The notes under the pieces: generated by a model
The model's database searches: none
Told to the model about the DNA's origin: nothing
What the model saw: the letters and a program-made list of their open reading frames with translations, nothing else
In this document: piece after piece, positions 25,055 through 34,632 of the stretch
Position numbering within the stretch: position 1 is the first letter of the stretch
Layout: each line of letters begins with the position of its first letter
Source: Vibrio chagasii
GTDB taxonomy: Bacteria > Pseudomonadota > Gammaproteobacteria > Enterobacterales > Vibrionaceae
Length of the DNA: 64,000 bases
Assembly (NCBI RefSeq): GCF_024347355.1
Contig: NZ_AP025466.1
Location: forward strand, 1,364,001 to 1,428,000
Reading direction: 5' to 3'
Made by a program: the position numbers and the translations under genes

Positions 25055-25588
25055 TTAACGCTTACGTAAATAGTGAGTAGTTACGATCTCATCGAGGTAA
25101 GTCGTGACACTTTTTAGCGTAAAGTCGAGAGGAGAGACTAAGTCACCAAATAGCGGAGCACCACCACCAAGAACGACAGGGATCGTCGAGATAATCAGTT
25201 CATCAACCAGGTCTTCTTTCAGGAAGTTTTGAATGGTCACACCGCCATCAATATACAGATTGTTAAGGCCTTTGCTGTTTAGATCTTCGATGATCTGAGT
25301 GAGTTCGCCCTTTATCAAGAACACTTTACCTTCAAGCTCTTTAGGCACTTCAGTCAACGTGTTACTCAAAACATAAACCGGTTTTGTGTAAGGCCAATCA
25401 ATACCGAAGCTCAGCACCATATCCATGGTGTTTCGGCCCATTACCAAAGCATCGATACGATCGATATGGGCGTTGTACCCCATGTCATCACCCTCTGGAT
25501 TTGGGATGGCTTGTAACCAATCTAGACCACCGTTTTTGTCTGCAATGTAACCATCAAGACTCGTACCGATAAAGACAATATTTGACAT
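25055..25588 (-). CDS. Dihydrofolate reductase family protein (RibD C-terminal type)
   Basis: A 177-residue protein of the RibD-C/YyaP group. It starts MSNIVFIGTSLDGYIADKNGGLDWL, contains VMGRNTMDMVL and KPVYVLSN, and ends with the typical IDGGVTIQNFL and PVVLGGGAPLFG segments. ATG 25588 is chosen since the conserved N-terminus begins there and GGAG lies just upstream. It reads away from a TetR gene, with a palindrome between them, so the TetR protein probably controls it. The substrate is unknown. Confidence 0.87.
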   Translation of the reverse strand: MSNIVFIGTSLDGYIADKNGGLDWLQAIPNPEGDDMGYNAHIDRIDALVMGRNTMDMVLSFGIDWPYTKPVYVLSNTLTEVPKELEGKVFLIKGELTQIIEDLNSKGLNNLYIDGGVTIQNFLKEDLVDELIISTIPVVLGGGAPLFGDLVSPLDFTLKSVTTYLDEIVTTHYLRKR

Positions 25589-25644
25589 TGTTAACTCCGA
25601 AATTGAACAGGAACTTGGCATTTACGCTGTATTAAATTAAAATA

Positions 25645-25659
25645 TTCTACAGTGTAGAA
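25645..25659. promoter_or_regulatory. Probable TetR operator between divergent genes
   Basis: TTCTAC-AGT-GTAGAA, a perfect palindrome with a three-base centre, sits in the 93-base space between the DHFR-family gene and the TetR gene. Confidence 0.75.
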
Positions 25660-25681
25660 ATTTAGTTTAAGAGGTGGTGTT

Positions 25682-26251
25682 ATGACTGTCAAGGATCAAA
25701 AGCGAGGTCGACCAAAGAGTGGATCAAGTCAACTGAGTGCAGAAAAGATCTTAGATACGGCAAAGAGCATGATGCGTGAAGGCGGTAAAGTTCCGAGTAT
25801 CAGAGGATTAGCCACAGAGCTCGGTGTCGATGCGATGGCGATATACCATTACTTCAAAAACAAAAATGATCTATTGGAGTCGATCACTGTCTCATTGGTA
25901 GGTGCAGTGGCACAGCCTGAGCAAAACCAAGTGTGGCAAGAGAACTTGTATCAGCTTAGCGTGAGCTATCTTTCAGTGTTGAATGACTATCGCGGGCTAC
26001 TAGAAACTTTGCTGACGATGAAATCGCTTGGGCCCGTTGAAGTCTTTAGTGAGCGCTTTGAAGCGGTAGTGAATCCGTTGAATCTTACATCAGAGCAATC
26101 CGAAGATGCTCTTCATTTGCTAGTTGACTACTTGCATGGCTATGCGCTTGCATTGAACTGTAACCCGGATAGAACTGAGATTACGGTTGAGATGGTGAGA
26201 AAGCCTTTAGGCCTTTATTGCTTGGGTATCGAACAACTGAAAACGTCATGA
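25682..26251 (+). CDS. TetR-family regulator
   Basis: A 189-residue TetR regulator. After a basic arm (KDQKRGRPKSGSS) the helix-turn-helix reads PSIRGLATELGVDAMAIYHYFKNKNDLLE. The C-terminal part is the variable ligand domain, similar in outline to the TetR C-terminal group. AGAGG precedes ATG 25682. It is divergent from the DHFR-family gene, with a shared palindrome, suggesting local repression and autoregulation. The ligand is unknown. Confidence 0.88.
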   Translation: MTVKDQKRGRPKSGSSQLSAEKILDTAKSMMREGGKVPSIRGLATELGVDAMAIYHYFKNKNDLLESITVSLVGAVAQPEQNQVWQENLYQLSVSYLSVLNDYRGLLETLLTMKSLGPVEVFSERFEAVVNPLNLTSEQSEDALHLLVDYLHGYALALNCNPDRTEITVEMVRKPLGLYCLGIEQLKTS

Positions 26252-26457
26252 CCTTGTAGTCAGTATTGATGCCTGAATAGGTGAATTCGGTACAGTGTTC
26301 CTCATGATGAAGTCGCTAAGTTTTATTTATACTGGATAATTACCTATAAATTTCTGGATTTAGCAGTAATAATCAATGAATAACCTCGAACAACTTGGTC
26401 GTTGAAAAGTTGTCGAGGCCAATTCAAAGACCTCACCGTGAAAAGGAAGTCAAACAC

Positions 26458-27987
26458 ATGCCTGCGCTCCAACGCATCAGCTTAACCTTATTACTCGTCG
26501 CTGTACTCGGCGGCTGTTCTTCATTACCAGAAGGCATCGATCACCCGGCAGAACCGTACACCTCTTATGGACCAAGCGCTTTATCGGTTTTGGCGGATGA
26601 ATATCAACCCGCATCAGAGCAGGCGTCGACGGCCGTTCGTTTACAAGAATCCGGTTGGGACGCTTTAGCTCAGCGCTTGGCACTGGTTGAAAGTGCAGAG
26701 CACACCATCGATATTCAATACTACATCTGGAACTCGGACGAATCGGGCAAGTATCTCGCTAGTCGCTTGCTAGCCGCTGCTGATCGCGGTGTTAAGGTTC
26801 GAGTGATGCTGGATGACATCAACCTCAATGAGCGTGAAGGGTTATTGTCGGCACTCGACGCTCACCCGAATGTTGAGATCCGAATTTTTAACCCAACACC
26901 AGCGCGCCGTGGTTTCAGTAAGTGGCTGAGCTTCCTTGGCGATTTTTCTCGTTTAAACCGCCGTATGCACAATAAATCCTTCACTGTAGATGGTACTTTG
27001 TCTGTGGTGGGTGGACGTAATATTGGTGATGAATACTTCGATCTTTCTGACGAGATTAACTTCCGCGATCGTGATGTATTGGTGATGGGGACCGTCGTTA
27101 CCACTATCCAAACCAGTTTTATTGAATATTGGGATAGCCGTTGGTCTTATCCTGTCGCTATGTTGGGTGACGAAGAGCAACCAGATCTTTCAAAGATTGA
27201 CGACATAACCGTTCCACAATACAAGAACTACCCAGAGTTACCATTAAATCGCGAAGCAGCAGATAGCCTACTGAAAAAGGCTCTTGATGAGATGACTTGG
27301 GTGAATGCTCGTTTCGCTTACGATCGCCCTGTGCCTGTCGATTCAGACAATACTGATGAACCCAAAGCAACGGCAGTTCTGTTGGGACAACTAGCAAGCG
27401 AGTCGAAACAAGAGATCTTGCTTGAGTCGGCTTACTTGGTATTCGATGATGGCCAATTAGATGAGTGGCAAACGTTGAACAACGAAGGCGTTGAGATAAA
27501 AGCATTGACCAACTCAATGGCGTCAAACGACTTGGTTACTAACCACTCTGCTTACGCGGGCAGACGCTACGATATGTTAGAGCATGGAATCGACCTGTTT
27601 GAGCTAAAACCAGATTCCAAGTTGTGTGAAGCATCCACCCAAGACGTGTCTAAGTGTGCGCCAGAGACAGCTTATGGTCTGCATGCGAAATCAGTGGTAT
27701 TTGACCGCAGTATTGCGAGTATTGGCTCATTTAACTTCAACCTGCGCTCGACTTACCTAAATACGGAGTCGGTGTTAATCATTGAAAACACAGCAATTGC
27801 TGAAACCCTAGCTGAAACTATCGAGCAGGCGATGAGCGAAGACAACAGTTGGCGTTTGGAGCTAGAAGACGGTGATGTGTATTGGTACTCAGGTGAGCAA
27901 AGTTGGGATAGCGAACCAGAAACCGGCAAGTGGGAACGCATGCAATCAGGCTTCCTACAGCTTCTTCCGATAGAGAAATACCTCTAA
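26458..27987 (+). CDS. Phospholipase D-family lipoprotein (ClsC-like)
   Basis: About 509 residues from ATG 26458, where AAGGAAG precedes and a lipoprotein signal begins (MPALQRISLTLLLVAVLGGCSS). Two phospholipase D motifs are present: MHNKSFTVDGTLSVVGGRNIGDEYF and LHAKSVVFDRSIASIGSFNFN. The arrangement resembles cardiolipin synthase C (YmdC), which makes cardiolipin from two phospholipids, but a lipoprotein anchor means other lipid transfers are possible. The ymdB partner is not adjacent. Second-motif Asp is followed by Arg rather than Gly, within family variation. Confidence 0.87.
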   Translation: MPALQRISLTLLLVAVLGGCSSLPEGIDHPAEPYTSYGPSALSVLADEYQPASEQASTAVRLQESGWDALAQRLALVESAEHTIDIQYYIWNSDESGKYLASRLLAAADRGVKVRVMLDDINLNEREGLLSALDAHPNVEIRIFNPTPARRGFSKWLSFLGDFSRLNRRMHNKSFTVDGTLSVVGGRNIGDEYFDLSDEINFRDRDVLVMGTVVTTIQTSFIEYWDSRWSYPVAMLGDEEQPDLSKIDDITVPQYKNYPELPLNREAADSLLKKALDEMTWVNARFAYDRPVPVDSDNTDEPKATAVLLGQLASESKQEILLESAYLVFDDGQLDEWQTLNNEGVEIKALTNSMASNDLVTNHSAYAGRRYDMLEHGIDLFELKPDSKLCEASTQDVSKCAPETAYGLHAKSVVFDRSIASIGSFNFNLRSTYLNTESVLIIENTAIAETLAETIEQAMSEDNSWRLELEDGDVYWYSGEQSWDSEPETGKWERMQSGFLQLLPIEKYL

Positions 27988-28014
27988 TAAAATCAGAACC
28001 CTAGAAAAGAAAAA

Positions 28015-28042
28015 TGTCAGCGCATATACGCTGACATTTTTT
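28015..28042 (+). terminator. Terminator of the phospholipase D gene
   Basis: TGTCAGCG (28015-28022) and CGCTGACA (28029-28036) form a perfect stem followed by six T. Confidence 0.9.
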
Positions 28043-28092
28043 GTTTGTGATGATGGAAAGATAGCTTGTGTATCTGAGCGCGGTCTTGAACG

Positions 28093-28815
28093 CTATCTCT
28101 TAGTCAGTTGCTTACTGTTCAAGTACGGCAAAATATGTGGGCGAGATTCTCCAGAGAGTTTCTGTGTGATCTGCTGTGACCAACTGCTTTGCTTTTGGTT
28201 ACTTGAGCGGTTGGCGTAGTAGCTCTGCATTGAATCATCATAGCTAGCGATCTCATCTAGGTTCAATGGTTGGTATTGGTTTTCGTGCATCACCACATGA
28301 GCTGGAAGGCGGGGTTTAATCTCTGGTTGCTGTGCAGGGTGACCTAAACACATACCAAAGAGCACGGCTGTGTGCTGTGGAAGTTCTAATAGCTCATCAA
28401 CCTGTTGGGCGCTATTGCGCAAGCCACCAATGTACACGCCACCTAATCCCAACGACTCCGCAGCTAACATGCAGTTCTGCGCCATAATGCCAGAATCGAC
28501 GGCGCCAATCAGAGTTAGCTCGGTAAAGTCGGTTTTTACCTCAGGGTTAATCTGAGCGTGGCGTTGATAGTCGATACAGAACACCAAAAACTCAGCAGCA
28601 CTTTCCACATAAGGCTGGTTGCCTGAGTATTCCGCTAGCAGCTTACGCTTCTCTTTGTCTGTTACTCTAACGATGGAAACAGCCTGTAATAAGCTTGATG
28701 ATGATGCGGCGAGACCTGCCTGGACAATTAAATCTAGGTGCTCTTTTTCTATTGGTTGGTCGGTATATTGACGAATGGAGCGATGCCCCAAGATGGTCTC
28801 AATCGTACTATTCAT
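28093..28815 (-). CDS. NfsA-like oxygen-insensitive NADPH nitroreductase
   Basis: A 240-residue flavoprotein of the nitroreductase family (NfsA/FRP group). N-terminal HRSIRQYTDQPIEKEHLDLIVQAGLAASSSSLLQ carries the FMN-binding RS/Q pattern, and LGLGGVYIGGLRN and CLGHPAQQPEIKPRLP are diagnostic of the NfsA branch. It would reduce nitro compounds or flavins with NADPH. Single gene. Confidence 0.88.
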   Translation of the reverse strand: MNSTIETILGHRSIRQYTDQPIEKEHLDLIVQAGLAASSSSLLQAVSIVRVTDKEKRKLLAEYSGNQPYVESAAEFLVFCIDYQRHAQINPEVKTDFTELTLIGAVDSGIMAQNCMLAAESLGLGGVYIGGLRNSAQQVDELLELPQHTAVLFGMCLGHPAQQPEIKPRLPAHVVMHENQYQPLNLDEIASYDDSMQSYYANRSSNQKQSSWSQQITQKLSGESRPHILPYLNSKQLTKR

Positions 28816-29062
28816 AGCGCTCTGACTGTCCTTGTTTTTATGATGTATTACAAATCACCATAACGACATTTTTTAGTCGGGTAAACCTCTAACTCCATAA
28901 CTCTTTTATATTTGAACTAGCCTTTGAAGTTAGCTCTTTGTAAGTACTCAAGGAACAGCAATATAAGCTTCGGTTATAGTGTTCATAAGTGGAAAATTAG
29001 AGTAGAGCAACTAGGGTGAATGACATTAAGTCCGTTAATTAATTCAACAACATGGTCGTGCT

Positions 29063-29333
29063 ATGAAGAAAATAACCCTTTTATCTTTCACGATATTATC
29101 TAGCCTCTCGTTCTCATCTCTTGCTAAAGACTGTGACCCTAATCTGCTGCCTTCATTGAAGATAGTTAGAGCAAACCAGCTGTTGCTTCTGTTGCCAAAA
29201 CTTTCGTTGGTTTGTTGATAGAGGCATGATCGTGAGAATGAGATTCCAAGGTAACAGTGGCACGACCCAAGATTATGACCTTGAGCGCTGTGAGACGGAA
29301 ATTCCAACGGACTTATATGAATCTAAACAGTAG
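29063..29333 (+). pseudogene. Broken small secreted protein gene
   Basis: ATG 29063 opens a clean signal peptide (MKKITLLSFTILSSLSFSSLA) followed by KDCDPNLLPSL. The reading then needs frame changes: SKPAVASVAKTFVGLLIEA is in a second frame and MIVRMRFQGNSGTTQDYDLE...DLYESKQ in a third, ending with TAG at 29331-29333. Each segment looks coding, so the gene appears to have decayed by small indels or to contain sequence errors. Confidence 0.5.
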
Positions 29334-29732
29334 GCTACTAATTATTTCACATTGAGATAAAGCTTCGCTTTTATCAATAGCACATTAATACCTTTTCCTT
29401 CTGGTGAGGGTATTTTATTTAAAATCTAACAACTGATTCGACTATATTGTGGATTATCAACGAATGCTGACGCTGATACGCTTTGGTGTATTCGAGCACG
29501 CTCTGTGCTTGTAGACTCGAGAGACCAATATGAAATATGAGGGAAAAGTATATCGTTACTGAGACAATTCAATTTAACACCCTCGATTTTGTAGGGGGAT
29601 GTTGTAAATTTGTGAGTCTAAATTGTCTATATTCTATGCTGTGTACTGGATCTCATTTGTTATTTGAGTCCCTTGCTAAGCTTAATAATTAACATGTAAT
29701 ACCAATCACTTTAATCAACTGAAGAGGTTTCT
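29334..29732. other. Intergenic region upstream of the DUF465 gene
   Basis: No gene is seen. AATACC/GGGTATT near 29387-29416 with a T-rich end may terminate the broken gene. ATACCAATCA at about 29699 resembles one end of the repeat described at 40419-40576. The AT-rich DNA between is promoter-like. Confidence 0.45.
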
Positions 29733-29969
29733 ATGCTAGGTGAAAATCACTCTCTTGTTCACGAATTTCCTGAAATGAAAGACAAAATTGCTGAGCTTGC
29801 TAAAACTGATGATGGCTTTGCAACAGACATGAAGACATACGACAACCTTGATAAAGAGATTCGTAAACTTGAGCTGAAAGATTCACCCATTGATGATGGC
29901 TCAATGCACCAACTTAAGCACGACCGTTCTGTGCTGAAAGATGCGTTATATGCTCGCTTGAACAGTTAA
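29733..29969 (+). CDS. DUF465 (YdcH-like) family protein
   Basis: A 78-residue helical protein with the family pattern: HEFPEMKDKIAELAKTDDGFATDMKTYDNLDKEIRKLE near the start and HDRSVLKDALYARL at the end. The function of DUF465 proteins is not established. GAAGAGG precedes the start. Single gene with its own terminator. Confidence 0.88.
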   Translation: MLGENHSLVHEFPEMKDKIAELAKTDDGFATDMKTYDNLDKEIRKLELKDSPIDDGSMHQLKHDRSVLKDALYARLNS

Positions 29970-29997
29970 TGGACGACAGCTTTTAGATATCGACAAT

Positions 29998-30021
29998 AAA
30001 AACTCTTTCGGGAGTTTTTTT
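29998..30021 (+). terminator. Terminator of the DUF465 gene
   Basis: AAAAACTC and GAGTTTTT pair around TTTCGG, followed by further T. Confidence 0.85.
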
Positions 30022-30074
30022 GTTTGTAAGAGATGGCGCTTGCTTAAGTAATTGGGTGTGGTTTGATTACCTAG

Positions 30075-30109
30075 TAATAAAAAAGCTTAGCGCGGGTGAC
30101 GCTAAGCTT
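30075..30109 (-). terminator. Terminator of glpD
   Basis: AAGCTTAGCG (30083-30092) pairs with CGCTAAGCTT (30100-30109). Read on the minus strand the stem is followed by TTTTTTATT. Confidence 0.85.
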
Positions 30110-30150
30110 GGTTATTAATCAGGTTTTTGGACTGTGCTTGTTGGCAGGTA

Positions 30151-31710
30151 TTAGCCTACCTGAGAAAAGCTTACCACTTTACGTTGTAACTTCTCTTTTA
30201 AGTAGTCAGACAATGCTTGTTGCTCAGATTCGCTCATGTACAAGCCAAGCTTGGTTCTGCGCCATAAGATGTCTTCTTCTGTCATTGCCATCTCTTGGTT
30301 GATCAAGTAATCAATCTCAGCTTGGTAAACACCGTGTGCTTCGCTTGAGAACTGAATACCAAGATCCGATTCACACGTAGCGCCTTCAAGTAGATGCCAT
30401 GTGTAAGTACCAAATTGGGTCACGTAACGAAGCAGCAGTGCTTCTGATGCCCAAGGGTATTTCGTGTGCATCATTGTGGCAAGCTGTTCGCGGCTGCAGC
30501 TGAAGTTACCACCCGGTAGCGTGTCGTTAGCTGTCCAAGGTGCCCCCATATGTTTCAGGTAAGGTTCTAGCTTGTTTACAGCTGCTTCACCAAGCTTACG
30601 ATAAGTGGTTAGTTTGCCACCGAAAATAGAAAGCAGTGGCGCTTGGTCAAACTCAGCATCTAATTCTAATGTGTAGTCACGGGTTATTGCTTGTGGTGAG
30701 TCAGATTCATCATCGCAAAGCGGTCTCACGCCACTGAAATTCCACACTACATCGTCACGCTCTAGTTGCTTAACAAAATGCTGGTTTACAATATCAATTA
30801 AGTAATCAACTTCTACATCGTCGATAGCTACTTCGCGGGGATCGCCTTTGTATTCAAGATCGGTTGTACCGATGAGTGAGAACTTATCTAAGTAAGGGAT
30901 CATGAACACGATGCGGTTATCTTTATTTTGTAGAATGTATGATTGTGGTTCGTCATGAACACGCGGGACCACAATGTGTGAGCCTTTGATTAGGCGAATA
31001 TTACGCGGTGATGTTTGCTCCAAACCATCATCAAAGAACTGTTTCACCCAAGGGCCAGCTGCGTTGACCAACGCTTTCGCTTTGCGCTCAAAACGTTGGT
31101 TTGTCATCACATCAAGAATAGTTACATGCCAAATGTCGCCTTCACGGTGTGCTTTTTCGACTCGGCAGTAGTTGCGTACTTCTGCGTTGTTTTCTTTCGC
31201 TGCCAACACGTTCAGTAATACCATACGCGCATCATCTACCCAGCAGTCTGAGTATTCGAAACCTGTTTTCATTTCTGGTTTCAGCAAACCTGATTGAGCC
31301 AAGTTCACCGTTTTACTTCCAGGAAGAGTCGTACGTTTGCCCAAGTTGTCGTAAAGGAACAAGCCACAGCGAATCATCCAAGCTGGACGTAAAAATGGAC
31401 GGTGCGGTAAACGGAAACGCATTGGTTGTGCAACATGAGGTGCTTTTCTCAGCAACACTTCACGTTCTGCGAGTGCTTCTGAAACTAAACGAAACTCGTA
31501 ATGTTCAAGGTAACGTAAGCCACCGTGGATTAGCTTTGAACTTGCAGAAGACGTCGCAGAGGCGAAATCATTTGCTTCGTATAAACCAACGTTTAGACCA
31601 CGACCAGCAGCATCTGCCGCGATACCCGCACCATTGATGCCGCCGCCAATAACGATTAAGTCTAGAGTTGAAGATGTACTATTGTTTGAATTAGTTTGTT
31701 GAGCACTCAT
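30151..31710 (-). CDS. glpD: Aerobic glycerol-3-phosphate dehydrogenase
   Basis: A 519-residue membrane-associated flavoprotein that oxidises sn-glycerol-3-phosphate to dihydroxyacetone phosphate and passes electrons to quinone. The N-terminal FAD fold LIVIGGGINGAGIAADAAGRG and the family segment SSASSKLIHGGLRYLEHYEFRLV are clear; the C-terminal domain is complete. It lies downstream of glpR with its own promoter region between them. An AACGAGCATT word upstream matches one before glpF, consistent with GlpR control. Confidence 0.96.
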   Translation of the reverse strand: MSAQQTNSNNSTSSTLDLIVIGGGINGAGIAADAAGRGLNVGLYEANDFASATSSASSKLIHGGLRYLEHYEFRLVSEALAEREVLLRKAPHVAQPMRFRLPHRPFLRPAWMIRCGLFLYDNLGKRTTLPGSKTVNLAQSGLLKPEMKTGFEYSDCWVDDARMVLLNVLAAKENNAEVRNYCRVEKAHREGDIWHVTILDVMTNQRFERKAKALVNAAGPWVKQFFDDGLEQTSPRNIRLIKGSHIVVPRVHDEPQSYILQNKDNRIVFMIPYLDKFSLIGTTDLEYKGDPREVAIDDVEVDYLIDIVNQHFVKQLERDDVVWNFSGVRPLCDDESDSPQAITRDYTLELDAEFDQAPLLSIFGGKLTTYRKLGEAAVNKLEPYLKHMGAPWTANDTLPGGNFSCSREQLATMMHTKYPWASEALLLRYVTQFGTYTWHLLEGATCESDLGIQFSSEAHGVYQAEIDYLINQEMAMTEEDILWRRTKLGLYMSESEQQALSDYLKEKLQRKVVSFSQVG

Positions 31711-31723
31711 GGTTTTGACCTCT

Positions 31724-31746
31724 TTCTGAGCGAACGAGCATTTTAG
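31724..31746 (-). promoter_or_regulatory. Probable GlpR operator upstream of glpD
   Basis: On the minus strand AATGCTCGTTCGCTCA resembles the GlpR operator. The ten bases AACGAGCATT (31733-31742) recur exactly in front of glpF. Confidence 0.55.
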
Positions 31747-31825
31747 AACATAGTTTAATCCTATATTAACTTTCGTTTTCGGTCATTTGTTATTTTCGTT
31801 TATGCGCGTTTTATGTGATTTGCAC

Positions 31826-31858
31826 ATAAAAAAACCTTCGCTTATGACAGCGAAGGTT
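31826..31858 (-). terminator. Terminator of glpR
   Basis: AACCTTCGCT (31833-31842) pairs with AGCGAAGGTT (31849-31858); on the minus strand a run of T follows. Between it and the glpR stop a second, imperfect inverted repeat (AAGAG.../...CTCTT, about 31926-31972) is present. Confidence 0.85.
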
Positions 31859-31998
31859 CCAAATAACTCTGATTCGAGCATAGAAGTGATACTGTTCATG
31901 TTCAAGTACGACTTTCTAAGTAACAAAAGAGCCCATTATCGACAGGGTGATCTATCAATAGTGGACTCTTCTAATGAACATGATTTCTGAGCGTTTTT

Positions 31999-32793
31999 TT
32001 ATTCGCCCGAGGCTAGTGGTTGAGAAGCAGTCTCGATCACTTCTAGTGGGACCGATGAATCCTTGAGGATGTTCAGGATCTCTTCTGGTGGTTGTTTATT
32101 GGTGAATACCATGTGTGCTTGAGAGATGTTACCCAGCTTCACCATTGCGTTACGACCAAACTTACTGTGGTCGACTGCCAGGAAGATGCTGCGGCTGTTT
32201 TCAATGATGGCTTGCTTCACTCGAACTTCATGGTAGTCAAAATCAAGCAGTGAGCCGTCGAAGTCGATACCGCTGATCCCTAGAATGCCGAAGTCGAGGC
32301 GGAACTGCTTTACGAAATCGAGTGTTGCTTCACCCACGATGCCACCATCACGGTTTCTTACTTCACCACCTGCCAAGATAACTTTTATCTCTGGGTTTGG
32401 TAGAAGGATACTGGCAACGTTGATGTTGTTAGTCACGACTCTGAGTTGTTTGTGGTTTTTGTTCAGCGCGCGTGCCACGGATTCTGGTGTGGTGCCGATA
32501 TCAACGAACAAGGTTGCACCATCTGGAATGTGTTTTACCAGCTCGTCGGCAATCACATCTTTTTCATTGAAGTTAAGCGCTTTACGCGTGTTGTAAGAGG
32601 TGTTTTCTGAGCTAAGAGGAATAGTAGCACCACCATGATAGCGACGGATTTTATTGCTATCAGCCAGCTCATTGAGATCTCGTCTGATGGTTTGTGGGCT
32701 AACATCGAACTTCTCTACGAGCTCTTCGGTGCTCACATATCCTTGTGTTTTTACCAGGTCTACAATCTGCTGGTGTCTTGGTATTTGCTTCAC
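31999..32793 (-). CDS. glpR: Glycerol-3-phosphate regulon repressor
   Basis: A 264-residue DeoR-family repressor. The helix-turn-helix is GYVSTEELVEKFDVSPQTIRRDLNELADSNKIRRYHGGA. The sugar-phosphate sensing domain has LFVDIGTTPESVARAL and FLAVDHSKFGRNAMVKLG. It represses the glp genes until glycerol-3-phosphate binds. It lies between glpK and glpD, all on one strand. Confidence 0.94.
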   Translation of the reverse strand: MKQIPRHQQIVDLVKTQGYVSTEELVEKFDVSPQTIRRDLNELADSNKIRRYHGGATIPLSSENTSYNTRKALNFNEKDVIADELVKHIPDGATLFVDIGTTPESVARALNKNHKQLRVVTNNINVASILLPNPEIKVILAGGEVRNRDGGIVGEATLDFVKQFRLDFGILGISGIDFDGSLLDFDYHEVRVKQAIIENSRSIFLAVDHSKFGRNAMVKLGNISQAHMVFTNKQPPEEILNILKDSSVPLEVIETASQPLASGE

Positions 32794-32961
32794 TTAACTT
32801 ACCACTCCCTGCGCGCTGCAATACTTTAGCGCACCTAATTCTAAATATTACCTCGCGCTATTGTGCTCGAATTGATACTCAGAGAGAAGTAATGATGGTA
32901 AGGAATTATGTCTAAACCGCAAAAACGTTGATCAAAACATGAAAAAAAGGCCCCAAACGCA

Positions 32962-32989
32962 AAAAAGAGCACAATATAGTGCTCTTTTT
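32962..32989. terminator. Terminator after glpK (bidirectional)
   Basis: AAAAAGAGCAC (32962-32972) pairs with GTGCTCTTTTT (32979-32989). Confidence 0.9.
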
Positions 32990-33053
32990 AGTTTCGTTTA
33001 CTGAGGAAAGAACAATTCAATCGAAAAGAGAGTGATTATTCGAACGCTCGATT

Positions 33054-34574
33054 TTACTCTTCGTCGTCATCGTGCAGTTCAGACCAAACTTGTGCACACT
33101 TGATAGCACGTTTCCAACCTTTGTAACGGCAGTTACGTTTCTCTTCATCGTGGTGTGGCAAGAAAGTACGGTCTAGTACTGCTTTGTCTTGAAGCTCATC
33201 GATGCTGTCCCAAAAACCAACCGCCAGACCAGCAAGGTATGCTGCACCCAGAGCCGTTACTTCAGTTACTTCAGGACGGTGAACTTCTGTATCTAGCACG
33301 TCTGATTGGAACTGCATTAGGAAGTTGTTCGCTACTGCACCGCCATCAACACGTAGGTTTGCTAGCTTGATGCCAGAGTCCGCTTGCATCGCATCCAGTA
33401 CGTCACGAGTTTGGTAAGCAATACCTTCCAGTGTTGCACGGATGATGTGGTTAGAGTTAACACCACGAGTTAGGCCAACAATCGTACCGCGAGCGTAAGC
33501 ATCCCAGTATGGTGCGCCTAGACCAGTAAATGCAGGAACAACGTAAACACCGTTTGACGTATCGACTTTAGTTGCGAAGTATTCAGAATCTTCTGCGCCA
33601 GCCAGTAGTTTCATTTCATCACGTAGCCATTGGATAGATGCGCCACCCATGAATACCGCACCTTCAAGTGCGTAAGCTGGTTCGCCTTTAGGACCACATG
33701 CTAATGTCGTTAATAGACCGTTCTTCGATGTTACTTTCTCTTGGCCTGTGTTCATCAGTAGGAAACAGCCCGTGCCGTATGTGTTTTTCGCTTGGCCAGC
33801 TTCAACACACATTTGACCGTAAAGCGCTGCTTGTTGGTCACCCGCAATACCCGCGATTGGAATACGAGTACCACCTTTACCACCAAGGTTCGTTTGGCCG
33901 TAAACTTCAGAAGAGCGTTTCACTTCAGGCATCATAGATGCTGGAATACCCATCTCGTCTAGTAGCTTGCTGTCCCAGCATAGGTCGTTGATGTTAAACA
34001 ACATAGTACGTGATGCGTTAGTGTAATCCGTAACGTGTACACGGCCTTGAGTCATCTTCCAAACCAACCAAGTATCAACCGTACCGAACAGTAACTTACC
34101 TGCTTCAGCGTCTTCGCGAGCACCTTCAACGTTGTCTAGAATCCATTTTACTTTTGTACCTGAGAAATACGGGTCAAGGACTAAACCTGTATTGTCACGT
34201 ACGTAGTCTTCTAGGCCGCGCTCTTTAAGTTCTTCACAGATTTCTGCAGTACGACGACATTGCCATACGATAGCGTTGTATACCGGTTTGCCAGTCTCTT
34301 TGTTCCAAACGATAGTGGTTTCACGTTGGTTAGTGATACCGATACCCGCTAGCTCGTCGCTGCGAATACCTGCTTTTGCTAGAGCTTCAACCAATGTAGA
34401 GCTTTGAGTCGCCCAGATTTCCATTGGATCATGCTCAACCCAGCCAGCCTTTGGATAAATTTGAGTAAATTCTCGTTGAGAAGAGCTTACGATGTTTGCA
34501 TCGTGATCGAGGATTACAGCGCGAGAGCTTGTAGTGCCTTGGTCTAGGGCAACAATGTATTTTTGCTCGGTCAT
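33054..34574 (-). CDS. glpK: Glycerol kinase
   Basis: A 506-residue FGGY-family kinase that phosphorylates glycerol to sn-glycerol-3-phosphate. N-terminal [61 protein letters not shown] and C-terminal [18 protein letters not shown] are all typical. It lies 58 bases downstream of glpF in the same direction, forming the uptake-and-trapping unit. Confidence 0.97.
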   Translation of the reverse strand: MTEQKYIVALDQGTTSSRAVILDHDANIVSSSQREFTQIYPKAGWVEHDPMEIWATQSSTLVEALAKAGIRSDELAGIGITNQRETTIVWNKETGKPVYNAIVWQCRRTAEICEELKERGLEDYVRDNTGLVLDPYFSGTKVKWILDNVEGAREDAEAGKLLFGTVDTWLVWKMTQGRVHVTDYTNASRTMLFNINDLCWDSKLLDEMGIPASMMPEVKRSSEVYGQTNLGGKGGTRIPIAGIAGDQQAALYGQMCVEAGQAKNTYGTGCFLLMNTGQEKVTSKNGLLTTLACGPKGEPAYALEGAVFMGGASIQWLRDEMKLLAGAEDSEYFATKVDTSNGVYVVPAFTGLGAPYWDAYARGTIVGLTRGVNSNHIIRATLEGIAYQTRDVLDAMQADSGIKLANLRVDGGAVANNFLMQFQSDVLDTEVHRPEVTEVTALGAAYLAGLAVGFWDSIDELQDKAVLDRTFLPHHDEEKRNCRYKGWKRAIKCAQVWSELHDDDEE

Positions 34575-34632
34575 GGTAAGAATCCTTTTTGTTCCGTTAT
34601 TTATATTTTAGTAAATGTAAGGTCGCTTGGGG

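Noticed and set aside
29044..29307. 87-residue minus-strand frame
   Set aside because: It is opposite the decayed secreted-protein gene, whose signal peptide is far more convincing.
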